Shown here piece by piece: positions 17,603-25,992 of a DNA stretch of 64,000 bases. Under the pieces are notes generated by a model. It was given only the letters and a program-made list of their open reading frames with translations. It had not been told where the DNA came from and did not search any database. The stretch spans positions 471,001 through 535,000 of the forward strand of contig NZ_CP092282.1 in NCBI RefSeq assembly GCF_024972775.1, written 5' to 3'. How positions within the stretch are numbered: position 1 is the first letter of the stretch; every line of letters starts with the position of its first letter. The translations under genes and the position numbers were made by a program. The stretch comes from Dehalobacter sp. DCM (lineage in GTDB: Bacteria; Bacillota; Desulfitobacteriia; Desulfitobacteriales; Syntrophobotulaceae).

Positions 17603-18733
17603 ATGAAGGGACGTATCAAAAAAGTATTTCCAGGCGGAAATACCTCGGAAGGGTTTTTCTCCTATTATTCCTACCTTCTGGAAAAAGGCTTCAAGAGAAT
17701 ATTTGTCGTAAAAGGGGGCCCGGGCGTCGGCAAATCGACATTGATGAAGAAAATCGGGAAGCGGATGGCAGAATTAGGCTATGATGTCGAATTCCACTAC
17801 TGTTCATCAGATAATCAATCTTTGGACGGAATTGCTGTTTTAGACGCTGGCATAGTCATGGTTGATGGGACTGCGCCGCATATTGTTGATCCGAAATATC
17901 CGGGGGGGCTCGATGAAATCATCAATATGGGAGAATACTGGGACTCGGAGGCTATGCAGATCCATGTTGATCAAATTATTGCTTCCACCAACGAAGTTAG
18001 CCGCCACTTTAAACGCGCGTACCGTTATTTGAGCGCAGCGAAAGTGATTGCGGATAATATGACGCAATCCCTTAAACTCAGTATGGATTTTCCTGTACTT
18101 AATAAAGATACTCTTTTGATGGAAAAAGAATTGTTTGGAAATATAGCGATTCAAATTCCAGAAAATAATGGGGTCATGGGCAGAGTGCGCCATCTATTTT
18201 CCTGTGCCTATACACCGGATGGATTTGTCGATTATACAGACTCTATCTTACAAGGAATCAGTCGGGTCTATTATCTGGGTGGGGATTTTGGCATTGGCAG
18301 ATCCACATTGATGCAAAAAATAGCCCATAAAGCCATGGCGCTTGGCCTGAATACCGAAATCTATCATTTGCCGCTGATGCCGGAAAAAATCGGGACACTC
18401 ATCATTGCGGAGCTTGATATAGCGTTAACGTCGAGTGATCATTTTAAGGAAAATAACGCAATAGTCATTAATTTGGATCAGTATGTCAATAAAGGGGTAG
18501 CAGCAGAAATTGCCGCTCAGGTACGAAGCGATAAGGAATTGCTCGATGATTTGCTGAAAAGAGGGATTGCTTGCATCTCCCAAGCCAAACAAGAGCATGA
18601 TGTGCTTGAGCAGTATTATGTCCCCTATATGGACTTTGAAGCAGTCGGACAAAAATGTGAGGAAATTCAAAGCAGAATACTGGATTTAGCCCAATGTGAA
18701 GCACAGGCAGCTTCCCGGCGAATTTTTAACTAG
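17603..18733 (+). CDS. Tandem P-loop ATPase (PRK06851-like)
   Basis: About 376 residues. I start it at the ATG at 17603, eight bases after GGAG; the GTG at 17594 overlaps that site. The protein has two related P-loop domains. The first carries a clear Walker A, FVVKGGPGVGKSTLMKKIG, at about residues 33-50. The second repeats the pattern as YYLGGDFGIGRSTLMQKIA at about residues 220-238, where the Lys of the GK(S/T) motif is replaced by Arg. The family is widespread in sporulating clostridia and has no known function. It stands alone, flanked by repeats downstream. Confidence 0.85.
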   Translation: MKGRIKKVFPGGNTSEGFFSYYSYLLEKGFKRIFVVKGGPGVGKSTLMKKIGKRMAELGYDVEFHYCSSDNQSLDGIAVLDAGIVMVDGTAPHIVDPKYPGGLDEIINMGEYWDSEAMQIHVDQIIASTNEVSRHFKRAYRYLSAAKVIADNMTQSLKLSMDFPVLNKDTLLMEKELFGNIAIQIPENNGVMGRVRHLFSCAYTPDGFVDYTDSILQGISRVYYLGGDFGIGRSTLMQKIAHKAMALGLNTEIYHLPLMPEKIGTLIIAELDIALTSSDHFKENNAIVINLDQYVNKGVAAEIAAQVRSDKELLDDLLKRGIACISQAKQEHDVLEQYYVPYMDFEAVGQKCEEIQSRILDLAQCEAQAASRRIFN

Positions 18734-18754
18734 CAGACCATTCTCTAATCTCTC

Positions 18755-18868
18755 ATTAGTTCCTCAAATTACTCCAGAGTAAGGTCGCCTGCACAATGCC
18801 GACGCCAAGCGGAGCACGGAGGCGGAGCGTTGCTCTTTCACGGCCACGGATGACCTAATGTTTCTCAC
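18755..18868. repeat. Interspersed structured repeat, copy C1 (truncated)
   Basis: The left half of the family is present: flank CTCAAATTACTCCAGAGTAAGG, then CGCCTGCACAATGCC and the core AAGCGGAGCACGGAGGCGG from about 18806. The loop region is degraded (GGCCACGGATGACC) and no right-hand arm follows. Copy C2 begins almost immediately, so C1 appears cut off on that side. Confidence 0.7.
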
Positions 18869-18871
18869 ACC

Positions 18872-18998
18872 TCAAATCAGGTCTGCGTGCCACAGTTCCG
18901 GCGACAAGCGGAGCATGGATTGCGTAGCGCGGCTCTTTGCGCCAAGGATGGCGCAAGAGGCGAAAGCGGAATGTGGCATGCAGACCAACCCCAGATAA
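18872..18998. repeat. Interspersed structured repeat, copy C2
   Basis: The outer arms GGTCTGC (18880-18886) plus TGCCACA (18888-18894) pair with TGTGGCA (18972-18978) plus GCAGACC (18980-18986). The core AAGCGGAGCATGGATTGCG starts near 18905. The hairpin pairs CTCTTTGCGCC with GGCGCAAGAG around AAGGAT and is followed by GCGAAAGCGG. The right flank ACCCCAGAT recurs. It is a complete, compact copy like copy B. Confidence 0.85.
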
Positions 18999-19058
18999 AA
19001 AACGTACTCCTGGCAGCTATACAAACTCAGCGCGTAATTATCGTTTTACTATTGGTTA

Positions 19059-19067
19059 TGCTACAAT
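19059..19067 (+). promoter_or_regulatory. Extended -10 promoter of the AlbA_2 gene
   Basis: TGCTACAAT (19059-19067) matches the TGnTATAAT extended -10 pattern with one change. It lies about 30 bases before the start codon of the AlbA_2-domain gene. A -35 box is weak. Confidence 0.45.
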
Positions 19068-19097
19068 AGAAGCAATAAATAAATGTCAGAGGTTTCT

Positions 19098-19778
19098 ATG
19101 GAAAAAGATGTCTACATGACCATCTCGAGTAAAACAAAACAGCTCTTGGTCCGCCAAGAAGGTTTTGATGTGGATTTCAAATTAACGGTGAAGGGGATTC
19201 GGGCAACGGACTTCGTTGCCTTTGCCAACTCCCAAAACGGCGGAACAATCCTGGCCGGTGTCGGAGAAACTGAAGATGCCCATAGTATGCAAAGAGGGCG
19301 TATTGTTGGCTGCCCGGTTGGTGATCAAGAGAGGCTTTATATTTTAAGCAAGGCAGAAAGCTGTGTACCGCCGATTGAAGTGCAGATTATCGTTGAAAAT
19401 TATGCCCGAAAACCGTTCTACCGAATTGAGATTCCTCCCGGCAAAGAGAAACCTTACAGTACAGCCGGGGGCACATATAAGATCAGAGGGGACGGCCGTA
19501 CCAACACACTGCTTCCCGGAAGGCTTTTAACCCTATTTATGGAAAATCAAAGTGATTTGTTTTTAAGCCGTTTTCGTGAGGCAACAAGAGAATTGGGCCA
19601 GAATATGCTTGCGTCGGAAATCAAATTCCAGAATGAGCTTCAGGCGATAAAGACACTGGTATATCAAATTGATGATTCCTTGGAAAAAAAGAACCATATC
19701 CTCATGAACCATCTCGAATTCCTTGACCAAAAATTAGAACGATTCATCGCGTCGGCAGGCGTTCAGAATGAGGTATAA
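19098..19778 (+). CDS. AlbA_2 (Schlafen-type) putative DNA/RNA-binding protein
   Basis: About 226 residues. The start is taken at the ATG at 19098, with AGAGG five bases before it. Residues 20-140 form an AlbA_2 domain: DFKLTVKGI, then DFVAFANSQNGGTILAGVGE and FYRIEIPPGKEKPY. This domain often occurs in transcription regulators and in Schlafen-like nucleases. A C-terminal helical segment (LASEIKFQNELQAIKTLVYQ) may form a coiled coil. It stands 43 bases before rnmV on the same strand and may be cotranscribed with this rRNA-maturation gene. Function is not established. Confidence 0.75.
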   Translation: MEKDVYMTISSKTKQLLVRQEGFDVDFKLTVKGIRATDFVAFANSQNGGTILAGVGETEDAHSMQRGRIVGCPVGDQERLYILSKAESCVPPIEVQIIVENYARKPFYRIEIPPGKEKPYSTAGGTYKIRGDGRTNTLLPGRLLTLFMENQSDLFLSRFREATRELGQNMLASEIKFQNELQAIKTLVYQIDDSLEKKNHILMNHLEFLDQKLERFIASAGVQNEV

Positions 19779-19820
19779 CCATAATTCCTGAAATAATTGC
19801 GGAAAGGATAAAAGTGAGCC

Positions 19821-20456
19821 TTGGAGAATCAAGATAACGAATTTGTAGTAAAAGATCGTACCGAATTGGACTTTAAGCCACTCATCGTGGTTGAAGGGAA
19901 AAATGATGCGCATGCTGTCAGGCGGGCACTGGGCAAGGTTGATGTATTATGGACGGAGGGGTTTGGACTCACGGAAGAGAAACTTGCCTATATAGCTGAA
20001 ATGGCCGAGAGATGCGGTGTCGTCGTATGCACCGATCCGGACTTTCCAGGAACACAAATCAGAGACCGTATCAACAGAAGGGTGCCTAAAGTCAAACACG
20101 TCTACTTATCCAAGGCAATTGCCCGCAATGAGAAAAATAACGATATAGGCTTAGAAAATGTCTCTCCGGAGGAAATACGGAAGGCCTTTGCCAAGGTACT
20201 TGAAGACCAGCAGAAATCGCCCTTCGTACCGGATGCCAATCCACCGGGTACCGTGCCGGATGGACTCATTGCAATGGCGGATCTGCTGGAATTAGATTTA
20301 GCAGGACAAGCAGGATCATCGCAAAAACGGGCGTTGCTGGGAAAGATATTAGGAATCGGGGATACCAATGCCAAGCAGTTTATTTTCAGAGCCAACCGGT
20401 TTAGGATAACCAAGGCAGACCTCTATAAAGCTGCCGAACAGTTGGAAAAGGGATGA
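19821..20456 (+). CDS. rnmV: Ribonuclease M5
   Basis: 211 residues, slightly longer than the usual 185 or so. A Toprim domain with LIVVEGKNDAHAV and the acidic motif CTDPDFPG is visible, followed by the family C-terminal domain. RNase M5 makes the final cuts in 5S rRNA precursor, normally with ribosomal protein L18. The start appears to be TTG at 19821; no ATG lies in frame nearby, and the ribosome binding site is weak. The rnmV-ksgA order is conserved across Firmicutes. The stop TGA overlaps the AAGGAG that serves the next gene. Confidence 0.93.
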   Translation: MENQDNEFVVKDRTELDFKPLIVVEGKNDAHAVRRALGKVDVLWTEGFGLTEEKLAYIAEMAERCGVVVCTDPDFPGTQIRDRINRRVPKVKHVYLSKAIARNEKNNDIGLENVSPEEIRKAFAKVLEDQQKSPFVPDANPPGTVPDGLIAMADLLELDLAGQAGSSQKRALLGKILGIGDTNAKQFIFRANRFRITKADLYKAAEQLEKG

Positions 20457-20524
20457 AGGAGTGAACACTTACGGAAAGGTATGAGGATACGGCGTCGTAT
20501 ATTCGCAGAGTTGTCCGGCACGGG

Positions 20525-21316
20525 GTGCGGGCAAAGAAAGCCTTGGGGCAAAACTTCCTCATTGATGATGCCGTGATTAGCCGGATCATCGAAGAGGGTG
20601 TACCCAAGGAGAATATTCCTTTGGTCGAAATTGGGCCGGGGCCCGGTGCATTGACACGGAAGCTGGTATTAAAAGAAAACGAATTATGGGCCATTGAGCT
20701 TGATCAGGAAAAAGTCGAACTGTTAAATAGAGAATTCCATGCAGACACGTTGCATATCCTGCATATGGATGCCCTTAAGCTGAATGTGCGCGACTTATGG
20801 GGGGACAATAAAGGGTGGCTTGTGGGCAACCTCCCGTATTACATCACTAATCCGCTCCTGATGCATTTCCTTGACCAGGGAGACCGGTTAAAGGGCATGA
20901 CAGTGATGGTTCAAAAGGAAGTGGCGGATAGAATAGGTGCCGGACCCGGAAGCCGGGCGTATGGTATTTTATCCATTGCTGTCCAACTTGCAGCCGATGT
21001 GACCCCGCTCTTTGATGTTCCGCCCACCGCTTTCTGGCCCCAGCCAAAAGTAACCTCCACTGTTTTGAAGTTAGAGATGCGGCCATACCCCGGCTTTAAC
21101 ACAGATAAAGACGTGTTCTTCCGTATCGTGCGAGCGGCTTTTGCCCAACGCAGGAAAACAATCATCAATACCTTATCCGGTGGGCTTGGCATCACGAAGG
21201 AACAAACGAAGGAAATCCTCGAAAGAGCCGGCATCGATCCGGGGCTAAGAGCAGAGGATATCGGTATCTTGGATTATCAAAAGATTACCCTTATTTGGTT
21301 AAGCAAGGCAAAATAA
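20525..21316 (+). CDS. ksgA: 16S rRNA dimethyladenosine transferase (start unresolved)
   Basis: KsgA (RsmA) dimethylates two adjacent adenines near the 3' end of 16S rRNA using SAM. GQNFLIDDAVI, VEIGPGPGALT and the catalytic NLPYYITNPL are visible. The GTG at 20525 gives 263 residues. However, the same frame stays open upstream to about 20465 and encodes ERYEDTASYIRRVVRHG, which looks like the real KsgA N-terminal helix. That extension has no ATG, GTG or TTG. AAGGAG at 20456-20461 lies nine bases before an ACG at 20471. So either a non-standard ACG (or ATT) start is used, or one base indel separates the GTG at 20461 from this frame. Confidence 0.93.
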   Translation: MRAKKALGQNFLIDDAVISRIIEEGVPKENIPLVEIGPGPGALTRKLVLKENELWAIELDQEKVELLNREFHADTLHILHMDALKLNVRDLWGDNKGWLVGNLPYYITNPLLMHFLDQGDRLKGMTVMVQKEVADRIGAGPGSRAYGILSIAVQLAADVTPLFDVPPTAFWPQPKVTSTVLKLEMRPYPGFNTDKDVFFRIVRAAFAQRRKTIINTLSGGLGITKEQTKEILERAGIDPGLRAEDIGILDYQKITLIWLSKAK

Positions 21317-21528
21317 TCAAAATCAACAAGAATAAATAATTAATTAATATCCATGCATGTGCATACATAACGAGCACCTTTTGCTAAAAAGCAATAGGTG
21401 TTATTTTATTTAATTCACTTGGTAGATGGACACTTGATGTGTATGAAATTGTACGCTTACAGGGAAAGGCAAATACTGATCCTATGCATATAATGGCTAT
21501 ATATGACAAAAGAGCAGGAGGGTTTCGC

Positions 21529-22356
21529 TTGTTTAAGATTGGAGATATTGTAGCCCGCCGTTCTTATAATCAGGATTTATTTTTAAGGATAATTGGAATC
21601 AATAAAAATAAGTTAAAGAAAACGGCGGTTCTCGGGGGGATTAATTATCGGTTGATCGCCGATGCTGCTTTTGATGATCTGATTCTTAAAGATGATAAAC
21701 AACTAATCTATTATAATCTCGCGGATTCGCAGGAAGTCTATAAGAAATACCGCAAAGTGGCCTTTGAACGAAAATTTAAGGTGGAAGAAGAGTATTTTCA
21801 GTTACCGGGGAAAATCCTTCATCTGGATGGTGATGCGGACTATCTTGAACAGTGTCTTAAAACCTATAAGCAGTTAGGTTTGCAGGCCAAAGGAATTTGC
21901 AAATCGGAAGCGGAGCAGCCCAAGATTATCGCGAAAGCGCTTAGAGATAACCCAGTGGATATCTTAGTTCTAACGGGGCATGATTCTCTGCTTAAAGGAA
22001 AAAAAGACTATAAAAATCTGGATAATTATCGGAGCTCTGCTTATTTCGTCCAATCGGTAATTGAGGCCCGACGCATCCAGCCCAACAAAGATCAGCTGGT
22101 TATATTTGCCGGTGGCTGTCAGTCTAATTTCGAAGCGATCATTGACGCAGGCGCGAATTTTGCTTCTTCACCGAAAAGGATGCTCATTCATGCGTTGGAT
22201 CCCGTCTTTATTGTCGAAAGTATTGCCTTTACCCCCATAGACAGTATGGTTTCAATAAAAGAAATAATAAATCATACTGTCACTGGCTTAGACGGTGTGG
22301 GCGGCATCGAAACACGGGGGCAATTAAGAAAAGGCTATCCAAGAGTAGAATATTAA
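21529..22356 (+). CDS. yabG: Sporulation-specific protease YabG
   Basis: YabG processes spore coat proteins in the mother cell. About 275 residues from a TTG at 21529. That start has a strong AGGAGGG six bases upstream and yields LFKIGDIVARRSYNQDLFLRI, which lines up with the B. subtilis start QFQIGDMVARKSY. A longer in-frame GTG at 21439 would add 30 unmatched residues. Conserved blocks include LHLDGDADYLEQCL, DILVLTGHDS and VIFAGGCQSNFEAI. The ksgA-yabG order is the same as in B. subtilis. Confidence 0.93.
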   Translation: MFKIGDIVARRSYNQDLFLRIIGINKNKLKKTAVLGGINYRLIADAAFDDLILKDDKQLIYYNLADSQEVYKKYRKVAFERKFKVEEEYFQLPGKILHLDGDADYLEQCLKTYKQLGLQAKGICKSEAEQPKIIAKALRDNPVDILVLTGHDSLLKGKKDYKNLDNYRSSAYFVQSVIEARRIQPNKDQLVIFAGGCQSNFEAIIDAGANFASSPKRMLIHALDPVFIVESIAFTPIDSMVSIKEIINHTVTGLDGVGGIETRGQLRKGYPRVEY

Positions 22357-22440
22357 CACGAAATAAAGATAAATCTGGATAATGTACGGTATAGTGAATA
22401 ATTAATTCGGATTTCCGCAAATTATGCTTGGAGGGATGAT

Positions 22441-23262
22441 ATGACTGAGCATATTAACGGAAATCTGCTTATTATCGGCGGTGCTGAGGATAAGAAGAAT
22501 GAATGTAAAATTCTTAGATATTTTTTCAATGAAGCCGGGGGAAAAGACGCAAAGATATGTGTCATCACAGCCGCTTCTGAACAAGCAGAGCAGGTTGGCA
22601 GAACGTATGAGGAGCTATTCAGAGGATTTGGCTGTAAGGATTTGGTTATTATCAATATTGAGGATAGAGAATATGCCGCATTGGATCACAATTTAGATAA
22701 AATCGCCAGTTCCAGCGGCATTTTCTTTACCGGCGGCGATCAATTACGCATAACGGCAATGATTGGGGGGACGCCCCTGGGAACGGCTCTCCAGCATGGC
22801 TATGAGCACGGTATTATTATAGCCGGCACCAGTGCAGGGGCTTCCGTGATGTCGGATACGATGATTATCGGCGGCCAGGGGGATACCCCGGGGGAAGATT
22901 TGATTCAAATGGCCCCCGGGTTAGGTTTCTTAAAAGGCGTCATTGTTGATCAGCACTTTGCCCAGAGAGGCAGAATTGGTAGGTTACTCACAGCCGTATC
23001 GTTGAATCCGTATTTCCTGGGTATGGGGATCGATGAAGATACATCTGTCCATATTCGAGGCAACGCAACGCTGCAGATAATAGGTCGGGGTACCGTACTG
23101 ATAGCGGATGCATCCGTGGCTTCCATTTGCAACGTGGACGATATCAATAACGGGAAACCGCTGGCCATTGCTCCGGTGAAAGTGCATGTTTTGTGTGAAG
23201 GGTGGGAATTCGATATTGCCCGCCGTACCAGTACATGCCGGGGTGAGCAAAAGGCGAAATGA
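22441..23262 (+). CDS. cphB: Cyanophycinase
   Basis: 273 residues, a serine-type exopeptidase of the S51 class that splits cyanophycin (Asp-Arg polymer) into dipeptides. The nucleophile motif IAGTSAGASVMSD and the upstream LLIIGGAEDK and FFTGGDQLR are visible. The ATG at 22441 follows GGAGGGATGAT. It lies directly before the cyanophycin synthetase gene with a gap of 60 bases, so production and breakdown are probably coordinated. It occupies the slot where B. subtilis carries veg and sspF. Confidence 0.95.
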   Translation: MTEHINGNLLIIGGAEDKKNECKILRYFFNEAGGKDAKICVITAASEQAEQVGRTYEELFRGFGCKDLVIINIEDREYAALDHNLDKIASSSGIFFTGGDQLRITAMIGGTPLGTALQHGYEHGIIIAGTSAGASVMSDTMIIGGQGDTPGEDLIQMAPGLGFLKGVIVDQHFAQRGRIGRLLTAVSLNPYFLGMGIDEDTSVHIRGNATLQIIGRGTVLIADASVASICNVDDINNGKPLAIAPVKVHVLCEGWEFDIARRTSTCRGEQKAK

Positions 23263-23321
23263 ATATTACGGCATGCAGTTGGAAAAAATAGGGTGTACTT
23301 AAATAGTTAGGGGTAACGGCA

Positions 23322-25958
23322 ATGAAAATATGCCATGTTAAGGCGATAGAAGGCGCCAATTTTTTCAGTCATCACCCGGTGATCTGCGGAATCGTTGACA
23401 TTTCGCAATGGCTGGGAAAGACAACGAAGGAAGTAAACGGCTTTAATGAACGGTTACTTCGGGTGCTGCCATCGTTGGCCAATCATAGCTGTTCGCGCCA
23501 TAAGCATGGGGGTTTTATTGAACGATTGGAAGAGGGCACTTTTCCTGGCCATGTCCTTGAACATATCTGTATCGAGTTACTGGCGCTTGCCGGAGAAAAC
23601 AGGCACTACGGCAAAACCCGGCTATATAATGAGGAAAAAAATGAATATGAGGTCATCTATGAATATGAATGCAAAGAGGCCGGTATAAAAGCCATTTTCC
23701 TCGCCGGAGCTATCCTGAATAAATTGTATTTCGGTGGTGAGCCCGAGGTTCTGTCATCTGTCAATAAATTAAAGCGCATTCGATCCCAATGCATGCCCGG
23801 ACCATCGACTCAGGCTATTCTCAACGCCTGTGAAACCCGAGGCATACCCTTTCATCGCCTAGGTAACGGCGCACTGTATCAACTGGGGCACGGCCGGTAC
23901 CAACGGAAAATTCAGGCAGCCATGAGTGATACAACCAGCTGTATCGGGGTCGATATGGCAAGTGATAAGCAGCTGACCCGGATGGTACTGGATGAATGCC
24001 TGTTTCCGGTGCCTCGGGGTATGGTTGTTTCCGCGGAGAAAGAGCTGTTGCAATGCTTTAAGCAAATCAATAAAAACGTCGTCGTCAAGCCGTGTCGCGG
24101 CAACCAGGGCAAAGGTGTTTCCATTAATCTGGGTACGAAGCAGGAGCTTATTAAAGCCTACTATCATGCTCAAAAATATGATTCAAAGGTGATTATCGAA
24201 GAATATATTGCGGGCAATAATTATCGCTTATTGGTTATCGGCGGTAAACTTGCCGCAGCAGCCCGGAGGTTGCCTCCCGGTGTCATTGGAGACGGAAGAT
24301 CCACGGTCAAGGAATTGATTCAACTGGAAAATGAACATTCTCTCCGGGGAGACGGTCATGATAATTATTTATCAAAGATAGTTATCGATCCCGCGTTGGA
24401 ACGTGAACTGGCAAGACAAGGCTTATCCTTGGTATCCGTTCCCCTTGCAGGGGAAAAAGTCATTCTGCGTGCGGATGTTAATATGAGTACGGGAGCAACT
24501 GCCGTTGATGTGACAGATCGGGTACACCCGGATAATATTGAACTCGCGGTCAACTCCTCTAAATTATTAGGACTTGATATTGCCGGAGTGGATATGATAG
24601 TTGAAGACATCAGCAAATCCTACCGGGAGCAGGACGGTCGCGTCATCGAAATTAATGCCGTACCCGGGTTACGGATGCATCTCCTTCCCAGTGAAGGAAG
24701 AGCACGTGACGTCGGATCGGATATCATCAGAATGATGTTTCCAAAGGGCAACGGCAGGGTACCCATCATCTCGGTCACGGGAACCAACGGGAAGACAACG
24801 GTAGTTCGGCTTATAAATAACATGCTCCAAAAGCAAAAGCTTACCGTGGGGATGACATCCACAGAAGGAATCTTTATTAATAACAAGCAGATAAGCTCGG
24901 GCGATCATAGCGGACCCCAAAGCGCAAAAGCAATATTGCGTCATCCGGATGTACAAGTTGCTGTTCTGGAAACGGCACGGGGGGGTATTCTTCGTGACGG
25001 GCTAGGGTATGATTACGCCGATGTCGCTGTCGTAACTAATGTATATGAGGACCACCTGGGGCAGCACGGGATTGAAACGTTGGAGGACATGACCAAGGTA
25101 AAAAGTTTGGTGGCTGAAATGGTAGCGCGGCACAGCTATGTCGTCTTAAATGCTGACGATCCGCAATCAGCGTCGTTGGTAAAAAATACCCGGGGGCGGA
25201 TAATCTATTTCAGCAGCGGGCTTAATAACAGAAGGATATGCAAGCATTTGGCGATTGGGGGAACCGCCATCATTGCGGATGGGGGAAAAATAAAGGTATG
25301 CAGGGGTACGGAATGCATTCCTGTATGCAGTCTCCACCATATTCCAATGACCTGGGCAGGAAAAGCGGCGCATCATGTTTACAATGTGCTCGCTGCAGTA
25401 GCTGCCTTTTATGCGTTGGGTTATACACCGGATCAGATCCGGAAATCTGTAGCAGGATTTGGACAGGTTGCCGAGGATAATCCAGGCCGATTAGAATATT
25501 ATGACGTCGGGGATTTTAAGGTTATTTTAGATTATGGACATAACCCGGCCGGTGTTAGAGAAATCGTCAATACGCTCAAGCAAGTTAAACACCGCAGAAT
25601 GATCGGGTGTATTGGCATTCCGGGTGATCGTCCTGATTCTATCGTCAGGAAGCTGGCAAGAGAAGCTGCTGGGGGGTTCGACTTCCTGATCATCAAAGAG
25701 GATTCGGAACTTAGAGGACGAAAAAAAGGAGAAATTGCCGGAATTCTTTATGATGAGGTGCTAAAAGAAAAAAAACAGCCGGAGGCATTAGCCATTGTCC
25801 TTGATGAAACAGAAGCGTTTCACCAGGCATTGGATTTAGCAATGCCTGGTGATATTGTTGTTATCTTTTACGAGAAGGCCGACAGTCTCAGAAAAATCAT
25901 TGCCGATAGACAGAACAAAAATATTTCTATAGCAGAAAGTAGTGGAGATAGGCTATAA
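23322..25958 (+). CDS. cphA: Cyanophycin synthetase
   Basis: 878 residues, the usual length. It builds multi-L-arginyl-poly-L-aspartate with ATP. The N-terminal part is followed by an ATP-grasp domain (VVVKPCRGNQGKGVSINLG, at about residues 245-265) and then by a Mur-ligase-like domain with the P-loop VTGTNGKTTVVRLINNML near residue 490 and LDYGHNPAGVREIV later. All three parts look intact. The start ATG at 23322 has a modest AGGGGTAA site. Cyanophycin would serve as a nitrogen and carbon store; the position in the sporulation cluster suggests use during spore formation or germination, which is inference. Confidence 0.96.
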   Translation: MKICHVKAIEGANFFSHHPVICGIVDISQWLGKTTKEVNGFNERLLRVLPSLANHSCSRHKHGGFIERLEEGTFPGHVLEHICIELLALAGENRHYGKTRLYNEEKNEYEVIYEYECKEAGIKAIFLAGAILNKLYFGGEPEVLSSVNKLKRIRSQCMPGPSTQAILNACETRGIPFHRLGNGALYQLGHGRYQRKIQAAMSDTTSCIGVDMASDKQLTRMVLDECLFPVPRGMVVSAEKELLQCFKQINKNVVVKPCRGNQGKGVSINLGTKQELIKAYYHAQKYDSKVIIEEYIAGNNYRLLVIGGKLAAAARRLPPGVIGDGRSTVKELIQLENEHSLRGDGHDNYLSKIVIDPALERELARQGLSLVSVPLAGEKVILRADVNMSTGATAVDVTDRVHPDNIELAVNSSKLLGLDIAGVDMIVEDISKSYREQDGRVIEINAVPGLRMHLLPSEGRARDVGSDIIRMMFPKGNGRVPIISVTGTNGKTTVVRLINNMLQKQKLTVGMTSTEGIFINNKQISSGDHSGPQSAKAILRHPDVQVAVLETARGGILRDGLGYDYADVAVVTNVYEDHLGQHGIETLEDMTKVKSLVAEMVARHSYVVLNADDPQSASLVKNTRGRIIYFSSGLNNRRICKHLAIGGTAIIADGGKIKVCRGTECIPVCSLHHIPMTWAGKAAHHVYNVLAAVAAFYALGYTPDQIRKSVAGFGQVAEDNPGRLEYYDVGDFKVILDYGHNPAGVREIVNTLKQVKHRRMIGCIGIPGDRPDSIVRKLAREAAGGFDFLIIKEDSELRGRKKGEIAGILYDEVLKEKKQPEALAIVLDETEAFHQALDLAMPGDIVVIFYEKADSLRKIIADRQNKNISIAESSGDRL

Positions 25959-25992
25959 TATTTAGGAAATAATTACTATAAAAAAGGTAAAA

